Shown here piece after piece: positions 1-7,330 of a stretch of DNA of 10,399 nt. Source of the stretch: Planctomycetota bacterium (GTDB taxonomy: Bacteria; Planctomycetota; Phycisphaerae; UBA1845; PWPN01); contig CP070790.1 in assembly GCA_020346805.1 (NCBI GenBank), positions 444,288 to 454,686 of the forward strand, given 5' to 3'. Each line of letters starts with the position of its first letter. Position 1 is the first letter of the stretch. A program made the translations under genes and the position numbers. The notes beneath the pieces were generated by a model. That model had not been told where the DNA came from. It saw nothing but the letters and a program-made list of their open reading frames with translations, and searched no databases.

Positions 1-3000
1 GATCCATAACCGCCGTAAAAACGCGATCGGGAGGAACCGCTTTTCTGTTGCAGTTCCTGATATTTGGTTTCCAGAATGGGCTGGACCATGTCGGCAACAT
101 CCGAGGGGCGGGCCTGCTTGATATCGTAATGCTTGATCACCAGGGTCATATCTTCACCCTGGCGGGACTCCAACATCTTTTTGACCATTTCGTCGATTTC
201 TTCCATTCGGGTAGATGGAGCCGATACAATCAGCATATTGCTGCCATACTCACCAAAAAACTTGACCGGGGATGTCGACGAGCGTCCATAACGATCTCCT
301 CCAAACATCTCCCGCAGGTTTCGGGCCAGATAATATGTGCCGTAATAATCTGTAGTTTCCACCATATAGGTGCGGACCTCGTTATCTTTGGTGGGATCGG
401 TATCCAGTTGGGCAATAACCTCTTCGATTTCATCCATCTTGTCCTTGGGGGCAAAAACAACAATACCTTTATCGAAATCCTGGACCCTGACATCCCCGGG
501 TGAAGATGTGCGAGAGCTTCTATACCTGTCTTCTTGGTACAAGGCCTCGATAACGTTCTCCAGCTCTCGACCTTCCATATACTTAAGTATAAATGTCTTG
601 CGAATATATTCTTTGGCGGCATATTCCTGATCGATTTGTTTGGCCAACGTCTCCGCCTTGGTGAAATCCTCTTCGGATGAGGAAACCAGTACGCGGCTGC
701 TCACCGATTCGGGGACAACGCGGAATGGAGTCTTCTGAGACCCGCCGTATCTATAGCTATAGCGACTCTCTGCAAAGAGCTCTTCAAGTTTCTCGGCGAC
801 ATATTCGGGATCTGCGTTTTCCAGAGCTATAGCCCGGAATTCGGCCTCATCCGCCGGTCCCGGCTTATCCAATTCCGCCACCAACTGCGCAGCTTTATCC
901 TGATACTCTTGAGTCGCCGTGACAATCACAGAATTGCCGGTTGAATCGTAAGTAACATTAAACGCAGAACCCGATTTTCTCGCTCCATCTCTAAATCCAT
1001 AATTAATTGCCGAAGATGCGGTCGACGCCTGGGCATACTTGAGCTGATAGACCTGGGTTAATACCTCTTCACCGGGTATATCCATTTCGGCAATCAACTG
1101 GGCGGCTTTTTCTTGATACTCTTGGGTGGTAGTGACAATTACCGTATTGGTGGTTGTATCATAGTTGACAGAAAATGGTGCATTTTTTGTTCTGGCAAGC
1201 GTATAAAAAGCATTATAAACTGCCGTATACACCGACGATGCGGTAGCGCTTTTCAGTTGATAGGTCTTAGGACTGGCAACCGCGTCAGGATCCTGCACAT
1301 CCATTTCGGTGATGATTTTGGCGGCTTTTTCCTGAAACTCTTCTGTTGTCGTAACAACCACCTTATTGCTTGTTGTATCATAGTTAACGGAAAACGGTGC
1401 ATTCTTTGTGCTGGCCAGCCTATACAAACCATTATAAACCGCCGAATAAACACTCGAGGCCGAAGTATTTTTAATTTGATATGTCTTGGTATCCGCCGTC
1501 TGACCTTCGACATCCATCTCGGCAATCAACTGGGCGGCTTTCTCCTGATACTCTTGGGTGGTAGTGACAACCACCGTATTGGTGGTTGTATCATAGTTGA
1601 CAGCAAATGGTGCATTTTTTGTTCTGGCAAGCGTATAAAAAGCATTATATACTGCTGAATATACCGAGTATGCGGTTGCATTTTCCAATTTATACGTTTT
1701 CGGACTGGCAACCGCTTTAGGATCCTGCACATCCATTTCGGTGATGATTTTGGCGGCTTTTTCCTGAAACTCTTCTGTTGTTATAACAACCACCTTATTG
1801 CTTGTTGTATCATAGTTAACGGAAAACGGTGCACCTTTGGTGCTGGCCAGCCTATATAAACCATTATAAACTGCCGAATAAACACTCGAGGCTGAAGTAT
1901 TATTAATTTGATATATCTTGGTGTCCGCTGTCTGACCTTCAACATCCATTTCGGCAATCATCTTGATAACTTTTTCCTGAATATCATCCGTTGCCGTAAC
2001 CACCACATAATTATTAGTCGTATCATAAGTTGTATAAAATGCCGCACCCATACTACTGGCTACTCTATAGAAGGTATTGTAAACCGCCGAATAAACCGAC
2101 GAGGCGCTGGCATGCTTGAGCCGATATACCTTGGTCGATGTCGGCTTGCTTTCCACATCCATTGCGGCAATCGCTTCCGCCGTCTTCTCGTGCCATTCTT
2201 TGGTGGCGGTAACAATCACCGCATTGTTTTTCGTATCGTAACTCACTGAAGGCATGGCCGGATCACCATATCGGCCTCGGGGGAATGAGCTGCTATAAAA
2301 CTGATTCAGAGCCGAATAGACCGTAGATGCCGACGTATTCTTGATTTGATAAGCTTTAGTTGTTTTTTCAACATAACCTTCCTCTTCGATTTTCTTGATC
2401 AGTTTTTCGATTTCCGGCCAGTTTTCCTCTTTGCAAAGAATAACCAGGGTCTTGGATGAATCTTCAGACATAAATTTCGGCAGCCCCGAAGCCGCAGAAT
2501 AGCGAGAATACCCACCTCCGCCGGCTGCATAGCGTTCTGAAAGAAGCCGGGACAGTGTCGACGGAGTACTATATTTAAGCGTAACCACATGCTCCTGGGC
2601 CCCTTGATTTGGATCGACATCGAGTTCTTCGACCATGCCCATGACTTCTTCGAGCTGCTTCACGTCTATGGCACTGATAACCAATCCTTTGGGATTTGAC
2701 TGGTCGGCAAGGGCCCTGAACTGTCGGCCGTCGCTGCGACGCGATCGGGGATCAGCCCCGAAGACGCTGGAGAAGGTCGAGGCCACTGACGATCCCTGGG
2801 CATGCTGCAAAATCACATATTTGTAAGTGGATTCTTCTTCCGGTACATCCAGATCCTTGATGTAGCCTTTGATTTCTTCCATCTCATCGGGTTCGGCCTT
2901 GACCAGAATAGCCCGCATCTTGGGAACCGGTTGCAGAACCGCGGTGGTTGGTTCCTTCTGCATACGCGCGGGTGGCGGAGGCTTTGGTGGTTGCCCACGT

Positions 3001-4463
3001 TTAACGGCAGGTGCCGGGGGCTGAACCATCCTCATCTCACCCAGCATTTGCTTAACAATATTAACGACTTCGTTAGGATCGGCGTGTTCCAGCCGAATCA
3101 ACTCTCCCCGGTCTTTTGCACCTGACGGTATATCTATATATGTTTCAAGCAACTCCTGAACCAGCTTGTGCTTGGCCGGCGAGGCCCGTACCAAAAGCCT
3201 GTTCAAGCGTGTATCTTCCCGAATATCTACCGAATCGGCCGTTGACATACCTACACCACTTATGGCAGGTTGGGGGGGCGGCGCCGGGGTTCGAGTTGTT
3301 CTGCTCGTTCTGGACGGCTGAACCCGGGGAGCAACAGCGGTAGGTGTTACGCCACCCGAATCCGGCAGCAAGGCATACAACATTGTAGAGGCGTCGCTAG
3401 GGGAGGCATGTTTTAGGGTATATACTTTCAATTCCCGGCCGTCACCGCCCTGAAACTCGTTACCGCGGATAAATTCCAACTGTTGTTCGATGTAATAAAC
3501 AAAACCTCTAAGCTCGATTAGATTGCTATTCGGAATGATGGTGGCACGAGCGGAATTAAGAGGCACTTTATCCACCGCCACCGTGGCCAGCCAATCCGCA
3601 GAAGCCTCCTTCGGCTGATATACTACCGAAGCCACTTCCCACAAAGGGAGCTTAGCTTTTTTATATTGCTCGACCGTGTTATAGGCCCGTTCCGGTGGGA
3701 TATGACGATACCACTCGGTCATCTTACGAATCACCAGATAACTGCCGCGTCTGACAACCCAGAAATCCATCTCCGAAATGATTATGTTGAAGGTGGTGAG
3801 GGCCTCATCATAAGTCATCAACTTGACGCTCTGGAAGCTGATCTTCTTGGCCGGTTTTGTATCCATCGTACTAAGGCCGACCATGCTCAGTCCACTCATC
3901 TCCTCAAGGTCCTGACATATTTGATCAAAAGATGCATCTTTCCAGGAAAAGAAATACGGTCGATCCTCCGGCGGAAGCTGCCACCATCCGGGTTCAAGTT
4001 TTTTCAAGTCGGGTGCGTCTTTTGAAGGGGTGGACGGAGCTTTAGTCGGCACTGCTCTGGGTGCAGGTTTGGGCTTTTTCGCCGACGCCCTGGCTTGTTC
4101 TTCCAGCTTTTTCAGCTCCTCATCGGTAACATCTTTCAGTTTATTGGCATCAATCTTCATCTTGCTGGGATCGGCTTCCGGCCGCCTTGATGTTACAGGC
4201 CGCCGCGTCACCGGAGCCGGGCGGGTGGTCGAAGCCGGCCGCGTTGCGGTGGGCCCTCCCGTCTGCTTCTGGGTACGGCGTTGGGCAGCCAGTCTTTCGC
4301 GCCTGGCCCGCGCCGCATCCAAGGCCTTTTTCCGCTCTTCGGGTGTTTGCGCTTTCGGTGCACCAAATGAGGGACTCGACCATAAGCCCGCAAAAAAGCA
4401 CATTATTAATAGTACGGGCAGGACTCTTCCGACGTATGCCATGTTGCTTCGTTTGTTTTTCAT
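1..4463 (-). CDS. gspD: Giant GspD-like secretin with tandem N-domain modules (3' end beyond window)
   Basis: Open for 1487 codons from ATG 4463 to the left edge; the C-terminus is not seen. Residues 1-35 look like a Sec signal peptide (basic start, hydrophobic VLPVLLIMCFFAGLW, likely cleavage after FGA). Residues 36-166 are a charged, Pro/Ala-rich linker. Residues 167-248 resemble a secretin N0 domain (FSWKDASFDQICQDLEEMSG onward, ending in YLVIRK). From 249 onward there are about 15 complete N1/secretin_N-type modules of roughly 71-111 residues, each with a strand such as YQLKNAS, a helix, a strand pattern like NxVVVTTT, and a helix ending in AEMD or similar; a sixteenth begins at 1439. Approximate module starts are 249, 342, 453, 545, 622, 698, 770, 841, 912, 985, 1056, 1129, 1200, 1279 and 1355. 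Modules starting at 342 and 453 carry Pro-rich inserts. Secretins form the outer-membrane channel; in GspD the N-domains form stacked periplasmic rings. The beta-barrel secretin domain should follow to the left but is unseen, so gspD is inferred from domains and operon. Confidence 0.82.
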   Translation of the reverse strand, partial: MKNKRSNMAYVGRVLPVLLIMCFFAGLWSSPSFGAPKAQTPEERKKALDAARARRERLAAQRRTQKQTGGPTATRPASTTRPAPVTRRPVTSRRPEADPSKMKIDANKLKDVTDEELKKLEEQARASAKKPKPAPRAVPTKAPSTPSKDAPDLKKLEPGWWQLPPEDRPYFFSWKDASFDQICQDLEEMSGLSMVGLSTMDTKPAKKISFQSVKLMTYDEALTTFNIIISEMDFWVVRRGSYLVIRKMTEWYRHIPPERAYNTVEQYKKAKLPLWEVASVVYQPKEASADWLATVAVDKVPLNSARATIIPNSNLIELRGFVYYIEQQLEFIRGNEFQGGDGRELKVYTLKHASPSDASTMLYALLPDSGGVTPTAVAPRVQPSRTSRTTRTPAPPPQPAISGVGMSTADSVDIREDTRLNRLLVRASPAKHKLVQELLETYIDIPSGAKDRGELIRLEHADPNEVVNIVKQMLGEMRMVQPPAPAVKRGQPPKPPPPARMQKEPTTAVLQPVPKMRAILVKAEPDEMEEIKGYIKDLDVPEEESTYKYVILQHAQGSSVASTFSSVFGADPRSRRSDGRQFRALADQSNPKGLVISAIDVKQLEEVMGMVEELDVDPNQGAQEHVVTLKYSTPSTLSRLLSERYAAGGGGYSRYSAASGLPKFMSEDSSKTLVILCKEENWPEIEKLIKKIEEEGYVEKTTKAYQIKNTSASTVYSALNQFYSSSFPRGRYGDPAMPSVSYDTKNNAVIVTATKEWHEKTAEAIAAMDVESKPTSTKVYRLKHASASSVYSAVYNTFYRVASSMGAAFYTTYDTTNNYVVVTATDDIQEKVIKMIAEMDVEGQTADTKIYQINNTSASSVYSAVYNGLYRLASTKGAPFSVNYDTTSNKVVVITTEEFQEKAAKIITEMDVQDPKAVASPKTYKLENATAYSVYSAVYNAFYTLARTKNAPFAVNYDTTTNTVVVTTTQEYQEKAAQLIAEMDVEGQTADTKTYQIKNTSASSVYSAVYNGLYRLASTKNAPFSVNYDTTSNKVVVTTTEEFQEKAAKIITEMDVQDPDAVASPKTYQLKSATASSVYTAVYNAFYTLARTKNAPFSVNYDTTTNTVIVTTTQEYQEKAAQLIAEMDIPGEEVLTQVYQLKYAQASTASSAINYGFRDGARKSGSAFNVTYDSTGNSVIVTATQEYQDKAAQLVAELDKPGPADEAEFRAIALENADPEYVAEKLEELFAESRYSYRYGGSQKTPFRVVPESVSSRVLVSSSEEDFTKAETLAKQIDQEYAAKEYIRKTFILKYMEGRELENVIEALYQEDRYRSSRTSSPGDVRVQDFDKGIVVFAPKDKMDEIEEVIAQLDTDPTKDNEVRTYMVETTDYYGTYYLARNLREMFGGDRYGRSSTSPVKFFGEYGSNMLIVSAPSTRMEEIDEMVKKMLESRQGEDMTLVIKHYDIKQARPSDVADMVQPILETKYQELQQKSGSSRSRFYGGYG
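867..2372 (-). repeat. Array of seven closely related N1-type modules in the secretin gene
   Basis: Codons 698-1199 encode seven successive modules of 71-73 residues sharing the pattern YxxKxxxASxVYSA, then F or Y, then a YDTTxNxVVVT-like strand and a helix ending in MD or LD. They are much more alike than the flanking modules, pointing to expansion by tandem duplication. Lengths are 72, 71, 71, 73, 71, 73 and 71 residues in translation order. Confidence 0.85.
1080..1943 (-). repeat. Two tandem copies of a 432-bp, two-module unit
   Basis: The stretch 1512-1943 is repeated at 1080-1511 with a constant offset of 432 bp. Each copy encodes one 71-residue module (starting VEGQTADT) and one 73-residue module (starting VQDP), 144 residues in total. 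By eye the protein copies differ at about 12 of 144 positions, and several nucleotide blocks of over 30 bp are identical. This is a recent in-frame tandem duplication that keeps the reading frame exactly. Confidence 0.92.
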
Positions 4464-4536
4464 CGTCCCTAATCTCCAAAATGACGTAGCTATGACCGTC
4501 TAATATGCAACAGTATTCTTATCAACACCATAAGTA

Positions 4537-4566
4537 ATCTTAAATTTTACTTGTTCATTTATCCAA
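4537..4566 (-). promoter_or_regulatory. Weak candidate promoter for the secretin gene
   Basis: Minus strand TTGGAT (4561-4566) and TAAGAT (4537-4542) are separated by 18 nt, an acceptable sigma-70-type spacing. Each box matches the consensus only partly, in an AT-rich context where chance matches are common. It lies just downstream of the inverted repeat. Treat it as a possibility only. Confidence 0.2.
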
Positions 4567-4570
4567 TGAA

Positions 4571-4609
4571 GACCTATATCATTACCTGCATGCCAAATAT
4601 ATATAGGTC
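4571..4609. repeat. Perfect 9-bp inverted repeat in the gap before the secretin gene
   Basis: Plus strand GACCTATAT at 4571-4579 is matched by ATATAGGTC at 4601-4609, with a 21-nt spacer that itself contains the palindrome GCATGC. The arms could be an operator for a dimeric regulator or an RNA stem-loop in the leader between gspM-like and the secretin. No run of T follows on the minus strand, so a rho-independent terminator is unlikely. Confidence 0.5.
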
Positions 4610-4628
4610 GATTTATCGTCTTAATCAT

Positions 4629-5696
4629 TTATCCCGGTCCCTTGGTTATACCCCCAGACCTCTGTTGAAGTTTCGACAATTCATGAAACACCGCGGGGTA
4701 ATCTTCCTTGGTCAAAGGTTTACACTCTTTAAGCTTTAATCCCATGGGATGAAATCGCCATTGGCCTTGTTTATCCGAGACGGCCCCTGTGGGATGGACG
4801 AAAACCAACGTACCTCCATAGAGCGTTTCACCGACTTCCACCCGTTTATCCTCAGCATTTTTGTTGCGCTCATCCTCCAGTACCACCTGCTGGCCTCGTG
4901 GTGAACTGAGTATACGCCTCAGGGCCAGTTCACTGTCCGGCGGAGGGGGAGGCGGTTTGGGTGGGGATGGGGGCTTGGGTCCCGTCCCCGTCGGTCTTTG
5001 TACGGTGGTAGGCCTGGGTCTGGGCGTCGGCTTAAAAGCCTCAAATAACTCGGGCTTGATACTTTTTTGGTAGTCATTCAACGAGGCAAACGCCAGACGA
5101 TCGGGAACTTCCGCCGGTTTGGTCTGGGCCAATTTGGTCTCTATCATCTTTGCGGGAACCGTCTTGTTCGAAGGAAGGATCAGCGTTTCAAAATGAGCGT
5201 CCATCTTCAGTTGACCCTGCTTTTTCTTATCGGAGACCAAACCAATTTCCAAATGCGTACAGCGAACCAGATAATGTTGACGATGAATGTTGAATAAAAA
5301 TTGGACGACCTGTTGTAGTCTGCCTTCAGAAGTTACACGAAATTCCAGCGCTTTTACGCCGTTCTTGCCAACCTTATCCTCCTTTTGATTCAACTTGATA
5401 ATCGCTTGACCCATACCGGACTTTGAAGCCAACTCATTAAGTTTGTCGCGTAATCGTTCTTTGGTCTGATTCAAATCCGTGGAAATTGTCTGCATACCTG
5501 TCTCAAACCACTCATTTATGCCCTTAACCGCTCGTCTCTTTTCCGCTTTGGCGATCGTGTCTTTCTTTACTAAGCTGCTTATCTTGTCATCCAAACCATC
5601 AATCTTGGCTTCGTAGCTCCTCTTAACTGTGCGACCGACGGCTAACAAGCCAAAGATGGCAAGAAAGACTATCAGAAATTTTTCACGCGGATTCAT
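4629..5696 (-). CDS. gspM: GspM/PilO-like inner-membrane protein with C-terminal GspC/PilP-like domain
   Basis: 355 residues from ATG 5696. Residues 1-6 are cytoplasmic, 7-21 a membrane helix (FLIVFLAIFGLLAVG), and 22-95 a charged region likely to form a coiled coil. Residues about 115-178 resemble the ferredoxin-like PilO/GspM periplasmic fold (ALEFRVTSEGRLQQVVQFL onward). A proline-rich linker occupies 222-254. Residues about 257-328 are a small beta-rich domain with RRILSSPRGQQVVL, VGETLYGGTLVFVHPTGAV and LKLKE, a pattern reminiscent of the GspC homology region or PilP, which binds the secretin N0 domain. In T2SS, GspM pairs with GspL, and GspC bridges to GspD. The location between gspL and the secretin gene fits both roles. 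A GTG at 5702 would add two residues. No strong ribosome binding site is visible. The GspM call rests mainly on position and architecture; the C-terminal assignment is weaker. Confidence 0.7.
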   Translation of the reverse strand: MNPREKFLIVFLAIFGLLAVGRTVKRSYEAKIDGLDDKISSLVKKDTIAKAEKRRAVKGINEWFETGMQTISTDLNQTKERLRDKLNELASKSGMGQAIIKLNQKEDKVGKNGVKALEFRVTSEGRLQQVVQFLFNIHRQHYLVRCTHLEIGLVSDKKKQGQLKMDAHFETLILPSNKTVPAKMIETKLAQTKPAEVPDRLAFASLNDYQKSIKPELFEAFKPTPRPRPTTVQRPTGTGPKPPSPPKPPPPPPDSELALRRILSSPRGQQVVLEDERNKNAEDKRVEVGETLYGGTLVFVHPTGAVSDKQGQWRFHPMGLKLKECKPLTKEDYPAVFHELSKLQQRSGGITKGPG

Positions 5697-5743
5697 AAAC
5701 ACACACTCAATTACTATCTACAAACACAACAATTCTCTCTTGG

Positions 5744-7330
5744 CTACGACTCCGGAAGCAGCGATTTAAGTTTCAAATAAATTTTATCCTTATATGGATA
5801 TTTCGGATTCTTCTTATTGGGCTCCCAGTTGCCGGGCGCGGCTAGAAAAACGGGATCGCCTTTTTTATCCTTGATCTCCGAAATTGCATTCACGATTTTG
5901 GTGCCCACTTTTTTATTGACGGCGACCAATTCAACATTCATTTCCCCTTTGTCGGTACTAAATGCTAACTTGGTAATGTAGCCTTCCTTATTGGAGGGAA
6001 AAATGTCGGCCAACTGCTTCAGCGGGTCGATCCAGGCGACGCTTTGCCCTTTCCATTGTCTCACGTCGTTCAACTGGTCCATTAAATCCTCATAGAGTTT
6101 TATCTCTTTCTCCGAGTTTTTGACTTGCTCGGTAAGCAAATCGATCTCGGCGTTCCTCCACCTGATGGGGTTGTAAGCCGTAACACCGGCCGCCGCTACA
6201 AACAGCGCTACCGTAGCGGCAATCACCGGCATACGTTTTACCCGTTCCCGGCGTTGGGCTTCGGGCTCTTTCGGATTCAAAAAGTCGAAACGATAGGCTC
6301 CCTCAATAGTGGAGCTTAATGCCAAGCCAACAACCGAACAGAACGGGGCGGCAGACTGTTGGACCGCCTTGGGCCATCGTAAAGATCTTGGGGCCTCGTA
6401 AATCTCGGTGGAGACGTTGTTGAAACGGGTTTCAAAAGCTTCAACCACCGTCTGATCGACTCCCACCGTTCCAGCTAATATTATCCGGTCGATCTGAGCG
6501 GTGGGATCGGTTGACCGGTAAGCTTGAATGGTCCTGCTGACTTCAATCAACAATGTCTCCATAGGGCTTGGCCGGCCGATATGATCGTCAGCAAGCGGAA
6601 TTCCTTCATCGTCACCACTGATTTTCAAGACAGGTTGATTACCGTCAGAATAGTCCTCTAATCCTTCGGGGGGTATCGATACCGCAGCGGCGCGGGAGTA
6701 TACCAGTCGGCCGTCTCTAAGTATGTCGATTTCCGTCATGGCCGGGCCGATATCCACTATCATTGTGTACCCCGCAGGGGCTTCTTCCGATACCGTGGCC
6801 ACCTGATGGGCATAAGGACGCAGCCCGATACGTTCGAGTTTCAAACCGGCAGCTACAATCGCTCGTTTATAATTGTCAAGCACCATATTGCGGACCGCTG
6901 ACATCCATACCTCACAGGTTTTGGCTTCCCCTTCAGGCTCATGAGTCAGAGCAAAATCAATTACCGCTTCATCCTTACTAAAAGGAAGATCCTTGGCCGC
7001 CTGGATATGCACCATAGCCGCCAGTTCATCTGTTGAACCTTTGGGCAGGGATATCAGATTCAAGACCGCATCTTGCCGCGGGATATCCACGATCGCCCTT
7101 CGTGTACGAATACGGTGTTCGCCAAGCGTGCGACGAATAGAATCACCCAGCGACGCCGGATCGCGAATATTGGTACCGGGAATCATGGGAACATTAACTG
7201 CCCTTCGAATGCGGATACCCGCTCGAGACAGGCTCGCATCCACAATACGAAGGGAACACTCGTCCCAGTCAATACACAAAACACTTCGATCACCAATCGG
7301 TATACGCAAGACCTTCACTCCTCTCGTCAT
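5744..7330 (-). CDS. gspL: Type II secretion inner-membrane platform protein GspL (PilM-PilN-like)
   Basis: 528 residues from the chosen ATG. Residues about 8-355 form a PilM/GspL-type actin-like domain: CIDWDECSLRIVD (19-31) as phosphate-1, IVDIGPAMTEIDIL (191-204) as phosphate-2, and IILAGTVG (283-290) as the adenosine-motif strand. A basic stretch (RRERVKR) precedes a membrane helix at about 369-386, then a heptad-like segment (391-425) and a PilN/GspL-like periplasmic domain. In T2SS, GspL binds the GspE ATPase in the cytoplasm and GspM in the periplasm. The start is ATG at 7330, overlapping gspK by 41 bp. A GTG at 7369 is in frame but would overlap gspK by 80 bp. A TTG at 7309 with AGGAG 8 nt upstream is an alternative that would remove seven residues. 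The protein is longer than the usual GspL of about 400 residues. GspL is preferred over a separate type IV pilus PilM because of the adjacent gspJ and gspK and the single-chain membrane anchor. Confidence 0.85.
   Translation of the reverse strand: MTRGVKVLRIPIGDRSVLCIDWDECSLRIVDASLSRAGIRIRRAVNVPMIPGTNIRDPASLGDSIRRTLGEHRIRTRRAIVDIPRQDAVLNLISLPKGSTDELAAMVHIQAAKDLPFSKDEAVIDFALTHEPEGEAKTCEVWMSAVRNMVLDNYKRAIVAAGLKLERIGLRPYAHQVATVSEEAPAGYTMIVDIGPAMTEIDILRDGRLVYSRAAAVSIPPEGLEDYSDGNQPVLKISGDDEGIPLADDHIGRPSPMETLLIEVSRTIQAYRSTDPTAQIDRIILAGTVGVDQTVVEAFETRFNNVSTEIYEAPRSLRWPKAVQQSAAPFCSVVGLALSSTIEGAYRFDFLNPKEPEAQRRERVKRMPVIAATVALFVAAAGVTAYNPIRWRNAEIDLLTEQVKNSEKEIKLYEDLMDQLNDVRQWKGQSVAWIDPLKQLADIFPSNKEGYITKLAFSTDKGEMNVELVAVNKKVGTKIVNAISEIKDKKGDPVFLAAPGNWEPNKKNPKYPYKDKIYLKLKSLLPES

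Larger units (their letters stand above)
4464..4628. other. Non-coding gap between gspM-like gene and secretin gene
   Basis: These 165 bp are the longest non-coding stretch in the window and are visibly richer in A and T than the flanking genes. The stretch contains a 9-bp inverted repeat, a weak candidate promoter and, just before the secretin ATG, a GGAG at 4474-4477 (spacing 10 nt) and an AGGG at 4467-4470 (spacing 3 nt). Only very short open frames occur in it. No T-tract terminator follows the gspM-like stop. Confidence 0.6.

Noticed and set aside
1113..1658. Plus-strand open frame of 181 codons with internal repeats
   Set aside because: Its repeats mirror the 432-bp duplication of the secretin gene on the other strand; no recognisable domain or ribosome binding site.
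1080..1943. CRISPR-like or mobile-element repeat
   Set aside because: The repeat is two adjacent 432-bp copies, in frame and without spacers, terminal inverted repeats or a transposase.
230..2620. Several shorter minus-strand open frames in other phases (for example 230-622, 1253-1525, 2399-2620)
   Set aside because: They lie wholly within the continuous secretin frame starting at 4463 and show no domain; they are out-of-phase shadows.
4395..4463. Lipoprotein signal in the secretin N-terminus (LLIMC)
   Set aside because: The residues before Cys do not fit a lipobox (usually L-A/S-G/A-C); hydrophobic residues continue after the Cys, and a Sec cleavage after FGA fits better.
4030..4503. Plus-strand open frame of 157 codons opposite the secretin start
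   Set aside because: It is the antisense of the Ala/Pro/Arg-rich linker of the secretin; low complexity and no ribosome site or domain.
4571..4609. Rho-independent terminator after the gspM-like gene
   Set aside because: The inverted repeat has an AT-rich stem, a 21-nt spacer and no following T run on the minus strand.
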